64,000 nucleotides of DNA from Streptomyces sp. 378 (GCF_030124145.1 NZ_JASKMS010000039.1:1-64000), one strand, 5' to 3'; positions 18,553 to 27,421 are shown, counted from the first letter of the stretch. The notes: generated by a model from the sequence alone, not told the origin. A program made the numbers and translations.

Positions 18553-20087
18553 CCGCGACGGCAGGACGCGTCGTCGCCGACCGTTACGAGCTGTCCACCG
18601 TCCTCGGGCAGGGCGGCATGGGCCAGGTCTGGACGGCGTACGACCAGCGGCTCGACCGGCGCGTGGCGGTGAAGCTGCTGCGCCCCGACAAGGTGGCCGG
18701 GCAGGACGCGGAGGAACTGCGCCGGCGTTTCGTGCGCGAGTGCCGGGTGACCGCGCAGGTCGACCACCCCGGCCTGGTCACCGTGCACGACGCGGGCAGT
18801 GAGGGCGAGGAGCTGTTCCTCGTCATGCAGTACATCGACGGTGCCGACCTCGCCGGCCACCTCGCCGAGCACGATCCGTACCCCTGGCAGTGGGCGGTCG
18901 CGGTCGCGGCGCAGCTGTGCGCGGTGCTGAGCGCCGTGCACGCCGTGCCGATCGTCCACCGCGACCTCAAGCCGCGCAACGTGATGGTGAAGCAGGACGG
19001 CACGGTCGCCGTCCTCGACCTCGGCGTCGCCTCCGTCATGGACGCGGACACCACCCGCCTCACCCACACCGGCACCCCCATCGGCTCGCCCGCCTACATG
19101 GCCCCGGAGCAGGCGATGGGCGGCGCGGTCGGCCCGTACACCGACCTGTACGCGCTCGGCGTGGTCCTGCACGAACTGCTCAGCGGCGACGTGCCCTTCT
19201 CCGGCTCCACGGCACTCGGCGTCCTGCACCGGCACCTGTACGAGCCCCCGCTGCCCGTGCGCCGCGTCCGCCCCGAAGTCCCCGAGGCCCTGGAGGCCCT
19301 CGTCCTGCGCCTCCTCGCCAAGGACCCGCAGCACCGGCCCGCCTCCGCGCAGGAGGTCTACGAGCACCTGGAGCTGCTCCTGCCCGCTCGCGGGACGCCC
19401 ACCGGAGCGGCCCTCGATCCCACCCGGCCGTTCCTGCGCCCGCACGCCCCCTGGCCGGATCGTGCGCGCACCCCCGCGCCCCGGCCCACGCCCGCCACCC
19501 CCGTCACCGACACCGCGGGGAAGACGGACATCGCCCGCGCCGTCGACGAGGTCAAACGGCTCCTCGGCGAGGGACGCGTCACCCAGGCCGTCGACATCCT
19601 CGGCGCGATCCTGCCCGCGGCGGCCGAACAGCACGGCGCGCACTCCCCGGTCGTCCGCACCCTGCGCAAGCAGTACGCGGCGACGCTCCTGGACGACGGC
19701 CAGTACCGGCGCGCCCTGCCCGAGCTGCGCCGGCTCGCCGACGAACGCGCCGCCGAGGCCGGCCAGGCCGACCCGCAGGCCCTGCGCTTCCGCTACGAGG
19801 TCGCCCAGTGCCTCGAACAGCTGGGCGAGCCGGCGGCGGCGCTCGCCGAGTACCGGGCGGTGCTGCCGTACTACGAGAACCAGTACGTCGCCGCAGGCGG
19901 CCCCGAGCTCGCGCACGACGTCCGCCGTCGCATCGGCCATCTCCTGCTCGCCCTCGGCGACCGCGGCGCCGCCCACGACACCCTGGCCAGGCTGCTGCAC
20001 GACGTGGAGCGCACCCACGGCCCCGGGCACCCGCTCGGAGCGGAGATCCGCAGGACACTGCAGTGGCTGGGGCAGGTCCGCGGCTGA
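18549..20087 (+). CDS. Hanks-type Ser/Thr protein kinase with C-terminal TPR-like region
   Basis: 512 residues. The kinase domain (about 12-275) has the glycine loop GQGGMGQVW, the catalytic lysine in VAVKLL, the RD loop HRDLKPRNVMV, and DLGVAS in place of DFG (common in actinobacteria), then APEQ. A Pro-rich linker (about 280-320) leads to about 190 residues of TPR-like helices (ARAVDEVKRLLGEGRVTQA, YRRALPELRRLADERA). There is no transmembrane segment. The GTG at 18549 overlaps the stop of the upstream membrane protein. It probably phosphorylates partners recruited by the TPR region; targets unknown. Confidence 0.93.
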   Translation: MTATAGRVVADRYELSTVLGQGGMGQVWTAYDQRLDRRVAVKLLRPDKVAGQDAEELRRRFVRECRVTAQVDHPGLVTVHDAGSEGEELFLVMQYIDGADLAGHLAEHDPYPWQWAVAVAAQLCAVLSAVHAVPIVHRDLKPRNVMVKQDGTVAVLDLGVASVMDADTTRLTHTGTPIGSPAYMAPEQAMGGAVGPYTDLYALGVVLHELLSGDVPFSGSTALGVLHRHLYEPPLPVRRVRPEVPEALEALVLRLLAKDPQHRPASAQEVYEHLELLLPARGTPTGAALDPTRPFLRPHAPWPDRARTPAPRPTPATPVTDTAGKTDIARAVDEVKRLLGEGRVTQAVDILGAILPAAAEQHGAHSPVVRTLRKQYAATLLDDGQYRRALPELRRLADERAAEAGQADPQALRFRYEVAQCLEQLGEPAAALAEYRAVLPYYENQYVAAGGPELAHDVRRRIGHLLLALGDRGAAHDTLARLLHDVERTHGPGHPLGAEIRRTLQWLGQVRG

Positions 20088-20229
20088 CGACCGCCCCGGG
20101 GTTGGCGCGGCGGTGCCGGAAGTCCCGGTGAATCGTTGGTCGAATGGGTTGGCCAGAGCTTGGCCACTGCCTACCATCGATCATCGCAAGACCTTGTGCA
20201 CCGTCGCACAATCTCCTCGGGAGGTTTCC

Positions 20230-20877
20230 TTGCACCGCCGCCGTCGCACCGCGCTCGTCCTCACCGCAGCGATCGCCGCCGCGGCACCCCTTCTCACCGC
20301 CTGCGGGAACGACGCGCATCCCGGCGCGGCGGCCCTGGTGGGTGGCCAGCGCATCACCGTCTCCCAGCTGGACGAGCGGGTCGGCGAGGTACGCGCGGCC
20401 CAGCGGGCGGCCGTGCAGAACGAGGCCCAGTACCAGCAGGCCATCGCCAGGACCGGCACCCTCACCCGCGACACCCTGCACACCATGGTCCTGGACCGGG
20501 TGCTGCACCGCGCCGCCGAGGACGCCGGAGTGAGCGTCTCCCGCAAGGAGATCCAGCAGATGCGGTCCGGCCTGGAACAGCGGGCCGGTGGCGCCGAGGC
20601 GCTGGAGACGGCCTGGCTCCAGCAGTACGGCATCCCGCCGCAGCGCCTCGAAGAGAACCTCCGCCTCCAGCTGGAGGCCCAGAAGCTCGCCGAGAAGCTC
20701 GGCACGACCACCGACCGTCCCGAGTTCTGGAAGGCCCTCTCCGACGCCTCCAAGGACCTGAACATCGACCTCAACCCCCGCTACGGCACGTGGGACGTCC
20801 AGAAGAGCAGCCGCGCCGACGCCAAGACACCGTGGGTCCGGGACGTCACGACGGCACCGACCCAGCAGGGCATGTAG
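20230..20877 (+). CDS. Lipoprotein with SurA-like N-terminal chaperone domain
   Basis: 215 residues from a TTG start at 20230, chosen because TCGGGAGG lies 5 nt upstream and a signal peptide begins there (HRRRRTALVLTAAIAAAAP). The lipobox LTAC puts the lipidated Cys near residue 24. The mature region has the SurA/PrsA N-domain pattern (GQRITVSQLDERV, LDRVLHRAAEDAGVSVS), but no parvulin isomerase domain is visible. Likely a membrane-anchored folding factor for exported proteins. It precedes mazG by 84 bp. Confidence 0.85.
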   Translation: MHRRRRTALVLTAAIAAAAPLLTACGNDAHPGAAALVGGQRITVSQLDERVGEVRAAQRAAVQNEAQYQQAIARTGTLTRDTLHTMVLDRVLHRAAEDAGVSVSRKEIQQMRSGLEQRAGGAEALETAWLQQYGIPPQRLEENLRLQLEAQKLAEKLGTTTDRPEFWKALSDASKDLNIDLNPRYGTWDVQKSSRADAKTPWVRDVTTAPTQQGM

Positions 20878-20961
20878 GAGCAGGGGCGGAATGCGGGGCC
20901 CGCTCCCAGGGCCCTGTGGATGACTTCGAGGACTGTCGGCGGCGTGGGATAGCTTCGAACC

Positions 20962-21987
20962 GTGAACGCCAACAGCCCCGAAGCCACCCCGGGCCCCGAG
21001 CGGACCGCTCCCGACGCGGCCCCCGCCCCGGGCCGCATCATCCTGCTCACCACCAGCCACCGCGTCGCTCCCGGCCTGCTCTCCTGGCCCGCATGGCAGG
21101 CACTGCACGCGGCGGACCGGGTGCTGTGCGCGGACGGTGCACACCCGCAGCTGCCGTATCTGCGCGAGGCGGGGATCCCGGTCGACGAGGCGTCCCCCAC
21201 CGCCCAGGAGCTGGTCGACGCCTGCTCCGGGGGCCGCACGGTGGTCGTGGTGGCGACGGGTGAGGGCGAACCGGTCCTGACGGACGGACTGGCCCGCCTC
21301 GCCGGTACCGGCCGTATCGCCATGCCCGAGCTGGAGCTGCTGCCCGCTTCCTACGATCTCCCGGGCGCCCGGCTCCTCGACCTCGTCCAGGTCATGGACC
21401 GCATCCGCGTCGAATGCCCCTGGTCCTCGCAGCAGACCCACGAGGGCCTGGCGAAGTACGGCATCGAGGAGGCGTACGAACTCGTCGAGGCGATCGAGGA
21501 GGGCGACCGCGACGAACTGCGCGAGGAGCTCGGTGACGTCCTCCTCCAGGTCGTCTTCCACGCCCGCATCGCCGAGGAGGGCCGCCCGGAGGACGGGGAG
21601 GAGGCCTTCTCCATCGACGACGTGGCCGGCGGCATCGTCGCCAAGCTGATCCACCGCCATCCGCATGTCTTCGGCGACGCGACGGCCACCACCCCCGAGG
21701 AAGTCAAGGAGCACTGGCTGCGCACCAAGGCGGTCGAGAAGCGGCGCACCTCGGTCACCGAGGGTATTCCCCTCGGCCAGCCCGGTCTGGCCCTCGCCGC
21801 CAAGCTGGCCTCCCGCGCCCGCACGGCGAACCTGCACATACCGCTCCCGCCCGTCGAGGGCATCGGCTACGAGCTTCTCGCCCTGGCCGTCCGCGCCGAG
21901 TCCGAGGGCGTGGACCCGGAGGCGGCCCTGAGGGCGGCGGCCCGTGCCTACCGCGACGCGATCAGACAGGCCGAGATCGAGGGTTGA
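20962..21987 (+). CDS. mazG: Nucleoside triphosphate pyrophosphohydrolase MazG
   Basis: 341 residues. The C-terminal MazG domain (about 130-335) has ECPWSSQQTHEGLAKYGIEE and EAYELVEAI, then ELREELGDVLLQVVFHARIA. This is the EExxE...ExxD metal site that hydrolyses NTPs to NMP and PPi. The N-terminal ~120 residues resemble a degenerate tetrapyrrole-methylase-like domain (TSHRVAPGLLSWPAW). It removes non-canonical nucleotides. GTG at 20962 is the start. The final codons and stop lie inside the first unit of the tandem array that follows. Confidence 0.95.
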   Translation: MNANSPEATPGPERTAPDAAPAPGRIILLTTSHRVAPGLLSWPAWQALHAADRVLCADGAHPQLPYLREAGIPVDEASPTAQELVDACSGGRTVVVVATGEGEPVLTDGLARLAGTGRIAMPELELLPASYDLPGARLLDLVQVMDRIRVECPWSSQQTHEGLAKYGIEEAYELVEAIEEGDRDELREELGDVLLQVVFHARIAEEGRPEDGEEAFSIDDVAGGIVAKLIHRHPHVFGDATATTPEEVKEHWLRTKAVEKRRTSVTEGIPLGQPGLALAAKLASRARTANLHIPLPPVEGIGYELLALAVRAESEGVDPEAALRAAARAYRDAIRQAEIEG

Positions 21988-22285
21988 ACGGAAGGTCCGC
22001 GCCGAGATCGAGGGTTGAACGGAAGGTCCGCGCCGAGTCCCGAGGGTTGAACGGAAGGTCCGCGCCGAGTCCCGAGGGTTGAACGGAAGGTCCGCGCCGA
22101 GTCCCGAGGGTTGAACGGAAGGTCCGCGCCGAGTCCCGAGGGTTGAACGGAAGGTCCGCGCCGAGTCCCGAGGGTTGAACGGAAGGTCCGCGCCGAGTCC
22201 CGAGGGTTGAACGGAAGGTCCGCGCCGACTCCCGAGGGCTGACGGGAGGTCCGCTCCGAGTCCGAAGGCTGAACGGAAGGGGAGC
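21970..22285. repeat. ~10-unit tandem array built from the mazG 3' end
   Basis: Units of 31-32 bp run from 21970 with boundaries near 22001, 22032, 22064, 22096, 22128, 22160, 22192, 22224 and 22255. The core reads GAGGGTTGAACGGAAGGTCC. Unit 1 contains the last mazG codons (Ala-Glu-Ile-Glu-Gly) and its TGA. Unit 2 is identical to unit 1. Units 3-8 share GCCGAGTCCCGAGGGTTGA and are virtually identical to one another. Units 9-10 are decayed. The array fills the space before the P450 gene. It is not a CRISPR, since there are no unique spacers. It resembles a slippage-prone VNTR. Confidence 0.92.
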
Positions 22286-22343
22286 AGGAGAGCGGGCAGG
22301 GGAGCGGAGCGGGAAGCGGCGGGAAGCCCGATACGGTCGACGC

Positions 22344-23642
22344 GTGACCGACCAGCCCCAGCCCCGCACCCCCGCGACCGCGCCCGACCTCTTCACCTGG
22401 GAGTTCGCGAGCAACCCCTACCCCGCCTACGCCTGGCTCCGCGAGCACAGTCCCGTCCACAAGACGCGGCTTCCCAGCGGCGTGGAGGCCTGGCTGGTCA
22501 CGCGGTACGCCGACGCCAAGCAGACGCTCGCCGACCACCGGCTCTCCAAGAACCCGGCGCATCACGACGAACCGGCGCACGCCAAGGGCAAGACCGGAAT
22601 CCCCGGGGAGCGCAAGGCCGAGCTGATGACGCATCTGCTGAACATCGACCCGCCGGACCACACCCGGCTGCGGCGACTGGTGTCCAAGGCGTTCACGCCC
22701 CGCCGGGTCGCCGAGTTCGCGCCACGGGTGCAGGAGCTCACGGACACCCTCATCGACGGGTTCGCGGGGAAGGGGTCCGCCGACCTCATCCACGAGTTCG
22801 CCTTCCCGCTGCCCATCTACGCCATCTGCGACCTGCTCGGCGTCCCCCGCGAGGACCAGGACGACTTCCGCGACTGGGCGGGCATGATGATCCGTCACCA
22901 GGGCGGTCCCCGGGGCGGCGTGGCGCGGTCGGTGAAGAAGATGCGCGGCTACCTCGCCGACCTCATCCACCGCAAGCGGGAGGCGCTGCCCGCCGAGCCC
23001 GCCCCCGGCGAGGACCTCATCTCCGGTCTCATCCGCGCCTCCGACCACGGTGAGCACCTCACCGAGAACGAGGCGGCGGCCATGGCCTTCATCCTGCTGT
23101 TCGCCGGTTTCGAGACCACCGTGAACCTGATCGGCAACGGCACCTACGCCCTGCTCACCCACCCCGAGCAGCGGGCGCGGCTCCAGGCGTCCCTCGCCGC
23201 CGGGGAGACGGCCCTCCTGGAGACCGGCGTCGAGGAACTCCTGCGTTTCGACGGGCCCGTCGAACTCGCCACCTGGCGTTTCGCCACGCAGCCCCTCACC
23301 CTCGGCGGGCAGCGGGTCGAGGCCGGCGACCCGGTTCTCGTCGTCCTGGCCGCCGCGGACCGGGACCCGGAGCGGTTCGCCGACCCGGACGTGCTGGACC
23401 TCGCCCGCCGCGACAACCAGCACCTGGGGTACGGCCACGGCATCCACTACTGCCTCGGCGCCCCACTCGCCCGCCTGGAGGGCCAGACCGCGCTCGCCAC
23501 CCTCCTCACCCGCCTCCCGGACCTCCGGCTCGCGGCGGATCCGGCCGAGCTGCGGTGGCGCGGCGGCCTCATCATGCGCGGGCTGCGCACCCTGCCGGTG
23601 GAGTTCGCGGCGGCCGGACGTGACGAAACATCAGGACTGTGA
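22344..23642 (+). CDS. Cytochrome P450, CYP107-like
   Basis: 432 residues. I-helix AGFETT (about 253-258), the ExxR motif EELLR, and the heme loop GYGHGIHYCLGAPLAR are present. The usual Phe of FGxGxHxC is Tyr here, as in some Streptomyces P450s. The start is GTG at 22344; the upstream array ends 58 bp before. It needs ferredoxin and ferredoxin reductase partners, which are not adjacent. Its position before two Rpf-like genes matches CYP107U1 of S. coelicolor as I remember it, which has been linked to sporulation; the exact subfamily needs a search. Natural substrate unknown. Confidence 0.93.
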   Translation: MTDQPQPRTPATAPDLFTWEFASNPYPAYAWLREHSPVHKTRLPSGVEAWLVTRYADAKQTLADHRLSKNPAHHDEPAHAKGKTGIPGERKAELMTHLLNIDPPDHTRLRRLVSKAFTPRRVAEFAPRVQELTDTLIDGFAGKGSADLIHEFAFPLPIYAICDLLGVPREDQDDFRDWAGMMIRHQGGPRGGVARSVKKMRGYLADLIHRKREALPAEPAPGEDLISGLIRASDHGEHLTENEAAAMAFILLFAGFETTVNLIGNGTYALLTHPEQRARLQASLAAGETALLETGVEELLRFDGPVELATWRFATQPLTLGGQRVEAGDPVLVVLAAADRDPERFADPDVLDLARRDNQHLGYGHGIHYCLGAPLARLEGQTALATLLTRLPDLRLAADPAELRWRGGLIMRGLRTLPVEFAAAGRDETSGL

Positions 23643-23763
23643 TCTTCACGTGATCCACGCGGCATTAACTTGTGACAAGTGATCTCCTGCCGATACGTTC
23701 ACCCATCAACGCGGCCGGGATGCCGGACGCGTCGGTCACCGCTGTCGTGTGAAAGGTCTCCGT

Positions 23764-24735
23764 ATGCTCTCCGGGAACGGTCGGCACCGTCGCCCCCGCC
23801 AGGCTCCGGCTCTCCTCGTGGCGGCCGGAGTGACCGGCTCCGCCATCGCGATCCCACTCCTCGGGGCCTCCGGTGCCAGCGCGGCCGACGGCACGACCTG
23901 GGACCGGATCGCGGACTGCGAGACCGGCGGCGCGTGGAGCCAGAACAGCGGCAACGGCTACTACGGCGGCCTGCAGTTGTCCCAGGAGGACTGGGAGAAC
24001 CACGGCGGCCTCGAGTACGCCGCGAGCGCCGACCTGGCCAGTCGCTCCCAGCAGATATCCGTGGCCGAGAGAATCCTCGCCGACCAGGGGGTCGGCGCGT
24101 GGCGTACCTGCGGACTGCTCTCCGGCCTCCAGCAGGACGAGGGGTCGGGAGCGTCCGACTCGTCCGAAGCATCCGGTGAGGTGGACTCGTCCGGTCTGCT
24201 CGACGGCTCCGAGTCGTCCCCTTCCGCGGAGCCCTCCGCGAGCCCTTCGTCGTCGCCTGACGCGCAGTCGATTCAGAAGGACGAAACCTCCAAGTCGGGC
24301 AAGTCGTCTGATTCCGCCTCTCGGGAGCAGGGGCAGAAGCAGGATCGGAAGCCCGGCGGCTCTCCCTCCGTCACCCCCGGCAATGACGAGTCCGGCAACT
24401 CGCGCCGGGGTGGCGACTCTTCGGCCCTGACGGACGCCGGCTCCGGCCGCCACCGCGGCCCCAGTGCCGAGGAGGACTCCGCGTCCGCGAGCGGCCGTGA
24501 GGGCGCGTCCTCGGGCCGCCACGCCTCGCCCGGCGACGACGCCTCCCGGGGCGCGTCCGAGGGCTCCTACATCGTCGGCGTGGGTGACAGTCTCTGGTCC
24601 ATCGCCGACTCCCTTGACGTCGACGGCGGATGGAACTCCCTCGACGACGGGAACGAGCAGGCCGTCGGTACCGACTCGAACCTCATCCTCCCCGGTCAGA
24701 CGCCCACGACAGGGGTCGAAGCGGACGAGGGGTAG
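23764..24735 (+). CDS. Secreted Rpf-like/transglycosylase protein with LysM
   Basis: 323 residues. A signal peptide ends around GASGASA (residue ~40). A resuscitation-promoting-factor-type lysozyme-like domain follows (about 41-120, TTWDRIADCETGGAW with the conserved Glu, NGYYGGLQLS). A ~150-residue Ser/Asp/Gly-rich linker leads to a C-terminal LysM-like module (YIVGVGDSLWSIADSLDVD). It cleaves or remodels peptidoglycan during dormancy exit or growth. ATG at 23764 has AAAGG 8 nt upstream. It is a paralogue of the downstream rpfA, but lacks the riboswitch in its own leader. Confidence 0.92.
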   Translation: MLSGNGRHRRPRQAPALLVAAGVTGSAIAIPLLGASGASAADGTTWDRIADCETGGAWSQNSGNGYYGGLQLSQEDWENHGGLEYAASADLASRSQQISVAERILADQGVGAWRTCGLLSGLQQDEGSGASDSSEASGEVDSSGLLDGSESSPSAEPSASPSSSPDAQSIQKDETSKSGKSSDSASREQGQKQDRKPGGSPSVTPGNDESGNSRRGGDSSALTDAGSGRHRGPSAEEDSASASGREGASSGRHASPGDDASRGASEGSYIVGVGDSLWSIADSLDVDGGWNSLDDGNEQAVGTDSNLILPGQTPTTGVEADEG

Positions 24736-24920
24736 TCGTTCGGGCAGTGCGGAAACCGCGGTCGAAGTCACCCCGAAAGCGGGTGAGTTCACGTCACGTT
24801 TCGCGTTGAATGTCCCGTATAAGGCCCGTGAGAGATAGATCTCAGAAGCCCTGATCGTCTTTGAAATTCCGTGGATCGCGTGTCTACGGTCGTGATCGCT
24901 CGTCACCGCGAGCCCCGGCT

Positions 24921-25119
24921 GCCGCAACGCCGAATCCTGCCAGCGGCCGTACGGGAACAGTCGTCGCGTCAAGCGCCGTAGGCAGGAGCGGGGGACCCAA
25001 GGTAAGTGCCCGACCGGCCGGTTGTGCCGGAAGGGCTTGGGGTGAAGCCGTGTCCCGGGAGGGGCGCGGCCGGGCAACTCAACCGGCCCGAACCCGACAG
25101 CTCACCTCGCAGGCGTCGG
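24921..25119 (+). promoter_or_regulatory. c-di-AMP (ydaO/yuaA-type) riboswitch leader of rpfA
   Basis: The 399-bp gap before rpfA holds the conserved ydaO-type aptamer blocks in the right order: GCCGAATCCTGCC near 24930, GGAGCGGGGGACCCA at 24984-24998, CTTGGGGTGAAG near 25036, and CCCGAACCCGACAGCTCACC to CTCGCAGGCG at about 25087-25115. The family binds cyclic di-AMP and usually lowers expression of cell-wall hydrolases such as RpfA when the ligand is abundant. The aptamer ends about 16 nt before the ATG. The expression platform is not resolved. A CRP-like palindrome (GTGATCGCTCGTCAC) sits at 24892-24906 upstream, but with one extra spacer base. Confidence 0.88.
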
Positions 25120-25134
25120 TGAGGGGATCTCTCC

Positions 25135-25851
25135 ATGCTGTTTTCCGGTAAGGGCACGCACCGCCGTCCGTCCAAGGCCACGCGCGCCATCGCCATCGCC
25201 GGTGTCACCGGTGCCGCCGTCGCCGCCCCGCTGATGGCGGTCGGCAACGCCTCCGCCGCCACCGCCTCCGAGTGGGACGCCGTCGCCCAGTGCGAGTCCG
25301 GCGGCAACTGGTCCATCAACACCGGCAACGGTTACTACGGCGGTCTGCAGTTCTCCGCCTCCACCTGGGCCGGCTACGGCGGCACGAAGTACGCCTCCAC
25401 CGCCGACCAGGCCACCAAGGCCCAGCAGATCGAGATCGCCGAGAAGGTCCTCGCGGGCCAGGGCAAGGGTGCCTGGCCGGTCTGCGGCAAGGGCCTGTCG
25501 AGCGCCGGTTACACCGGCGGCGGCTCCTCCAGCGACTCCAGCGGCTCCTCCAGCAACTCCGGCAGCTCCTCGCAGCAGAGCGGGCAGAGCACCGAGACCC
25601 GCCAGACCGAGCAGCAGCCGGCTTCCCGCTCCGACGAGCGCCCGGCCGCCAAGAAGACCGTCACCACGCCGACCGGCAAGAAGGTCAAGAAGGGCGACGG
25701 CGAGTACAAGGTCGTCAAGGGCGACACCCTCAGCTCGATCGCCGCGGACGAGAAGGTCAAGGGCGGCTGGGAGAAGCTGTTCCAGCTGAACAAGGACATC
25801 GTCGAGGACGCCGACCTCATCTACCCGGGCCAGCAGCTGCACCTGAAGTAA
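25135..25851 (+). CDS. rpfA: Resuscitation-promoting factor RpfA (secreted, Rpf + LysM)
   Basis: 238 residues. A signal peptide ends near AVGNASA (residue ~41). The Rpf lysozyme-like domain (about 42-122) carries SEWDAVAQCESGGNWSINTG, including the catalytic Glu, and PVCGKG. A Ser/Gly/Gln linker leads to a LysM domain (EYKVVKGDTLSSIAADEKV, YPGQQLHLK) that binds peptidoglycan. It acts outside the cell in spore germination and growth. Expression is probably set by the c-di-AMP riboswitch just upstream. A strong intrinsic terminator follows. Confidence 0.97.
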   Translation: MLFSGKGTHRRPSKATRAIAIAGVTGAAVAAPLMAVGNASAATASEWDAVAQCESGGNWSINTGNGYYGGLQFSASTWAGYGGTKYASTADQATKAQQIEIAEKVLAGQGKGAWPVCGKGLSSAGYTGGGSSSDSSGSSSNSGSSSQQSGQSTETRQTEQQPASRSDERPAAKKTVTTPTGKKVKKGDGEYKVVKGDTLSSIAADEKVKGGWEKLFQLNKDIVEDADLIYPGQQLHLK

Positions 25852-25888
25852 GCAGCGGCTTGCCGGGCCCGCCCAGGGTCCTCATACT

Positions 25889-25936
25889 CCCCGCCCCGGT
25901 GCGTCGTCCCCCGTACGCGCCGGGGCGGGGTTTTTT
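25889..25936 (+). terminator. Intrinsic terminator of rpfA
   Basis: CCCCGCCCCGG (25889-25899) pairs perfectly with CCGGGGCGGGG (25920-25930), followed at once by TTTTTT. It is 37 bp after the rpfA stop and one of the clearest Rho-independent terminators in the window. Confidence 0.93.
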
Positions 25937-26114
25937 CGGCAACGGGCTTTGTTCCGTTCGGAAACAATTTACTCTCGGTTCTGTCCATGGGGTGGGCGAC
26001 CCGGTGGCCGATCGCCCGGAGCCGGTTAGGCTCATGTCGCGAGCCACCACGGCCCGCACCTCGCAGGGTCCACGCGACCCGCGTCACCGCGTCACATCCA
26101 AGAAGGAGATGCTC

Positions 26115-27395
26115 GTGCCGTCCATCGACGTCGTCGTAGCCCGGGAAATCCTGGACTCCCGAGGCAACCCCACGGTCGAGGTCGAGGTCGGCCTCGACGA
26201 CGGCAGCACCGGTCGTGCCGCCGTCCCGTCCGGCGCCTCCACGGGCGCCTTCGAGGCCATCGAGCTCCGCGACGGCGACTCGAACCGCTACCTCGGCAAG
26301 GGTGTGGAGAAGGCCGTCCTCGCGGTCATCGAGCAGATCGGCCCGGAGCTGGTCGGCTACGACGCCACCGAGCAGCGCCTGATCGACCAGGCGATGTTCG
26401 ACCTGGACGCCACCGACAACAAGGGCTCCCTCGGCGCCAACGCGATCCTCGGCGTCTCGCTCGCCGTCGCCCACGCCGCCTCCGAGGCCAGCGACCTGCC
26501 GCTGTTCCGCTACCTGGGCGGCCCCAACGCGCACCTGCTGCCGGTGCCGATGATGAACATCCTGAACGGCGGCTCGCACGCCGACTCCAACGTGGACATC
26601 CAGGAGTTCATGATCGCCCCGATCGGCGCGGAGTCCTTCTCCGAGGCCCTGCGCTGGGGCGCCGAGGTCTACCACACGCTGAAGAAGGTCCTGAAGAGCA
26701 AGGGCCTGGCCACCGGCCTCGGCGACGAGGGCGGCTTCGCCCCGAACCTCGGCTCCAACCGCGAGGCCCTCGACCTCATCCTCGAGGCGATCAAGGAAGC
26801 CGGCTACACCCCCGGCGAGCAGATCGCCCTCGCCCTCGACGTCGCCGCCTCCGAGTTCTACAAGGACGGCGTCTACACGTTCGAGGGCAAGGACCGCTCG
26901 GCGGCCGAGATGACCGAGTACTACGCGGAGCTCGTCGACGCCTACCCGCTCGTCTCCATCGAGGACCCGCTGTTCGAGGACGACTGGGAGGGCTGGAAGA
27001 CCATCACCGACAAGCTCGGTGACAAGGTCCAGCTCGTCGGCGACGACCTGTTCGTCACCAACCCCGAGCGCCTCGCCCGCGGCATCGAGGAGGGCGCGGC
27101 CAACGCGCTCCTGGTCAAGGTCAACCAGATCGGTTCGCTGACCGAGACCCTGGACGCCGTCGAGCTGGCCCAGCGCAGCGGCTTCAAGTGCATGATGTCC
27201 CACCGCTCCGGCGAGACCGAGGACGTCACCATCGCCGACCTGGCCGTGGCCACCAACTGCGGACAGATCAAGACCGGCGCCCCGGCCCGCTCCGAGCGCG
27301 TCGCCAAGTACAACCAGCTGCTGCGCATCGAGGAGATCCTCGACGACGCCGCGGTGTACGCCGGCCGCTCGGCGTTCCCCCGCTTCAAGGGCTGA
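26115..27395 (+). CDS. eno: Enolase (phosphopyruvate hydratase)
   Basis: 426 residues covering the whole enolase fold. It opens with PSIDVVVAREILDSRGNPTV, then loop SGASTGAFEA, the Mg2+ ligands in DVAASEF, EDPLFEDDW and GDDLFVTN, the catalytic Lys in LLVKVNQIGSLTE, and SHRSGETED. GTG at 26115 is preferred over ATG at 26109 because AAGGAG then sits 6 nt upstream; it abuts the ATG with no spacing. It catalyses 2-phosphoglycerate to phosphoenolpyruvate. Upstream are rpfA and its terminator, so eno likely has its own promoter in 25937-26114. Confidence 0.98.
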   Translation: MPSIDVVVAREILDSRGNPTVEVEVGLDDGSTGRAAVPSGASTGAFEAIELRDGDSNRYLGKGVEKAVLAVIEQIGPELVGYDATEQRLIDQAMFDLDATDNKGSLGANAILGVSLAVAHAASEASDLPLFRYLGGPNAHLLPVPMMNILNGGSHADSNVDIQEFMIAPIGAESFSEALRWGAEVYHTLKKVLKSKGLATGLGDEGGFAPNLGSNREALDLILEAIKEAGYTPGEQIALALDVAASEFYKDGVYTFEGKDRSAAEMTEYYAELVDAYPLVSIEDPLFEDDWEGWKTITDKLGDKVQLVGDDLFVTNPERLARGIEEGAANALLVKVNQIGSLTETLDAVELAQRSGFKCMMSHRSGETEDVTIADLAVATNCGQIKTGAPARSERVAKYNQLLRIEEILDDAAVYAGRSAFPRFKG

Positions 27396-27421
27396 CCCGG
27401 CCCGTAAGTAGCAGCGTCGTA

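Noticed and set aside
21970..22285. Possible CRISPR array
   Set aside because: The units are contiguous with no unique spacers and no cas genes nearby. The first unit is part of the mazG coding sequence.
24892..24906. CRP binding site before rpfA (GTGATCGCTCGTCAC)
   Set aside because: The two halves are separated by one base more than the known motif, so the match is not firm. It is mentioned only with the riboswitch entry.
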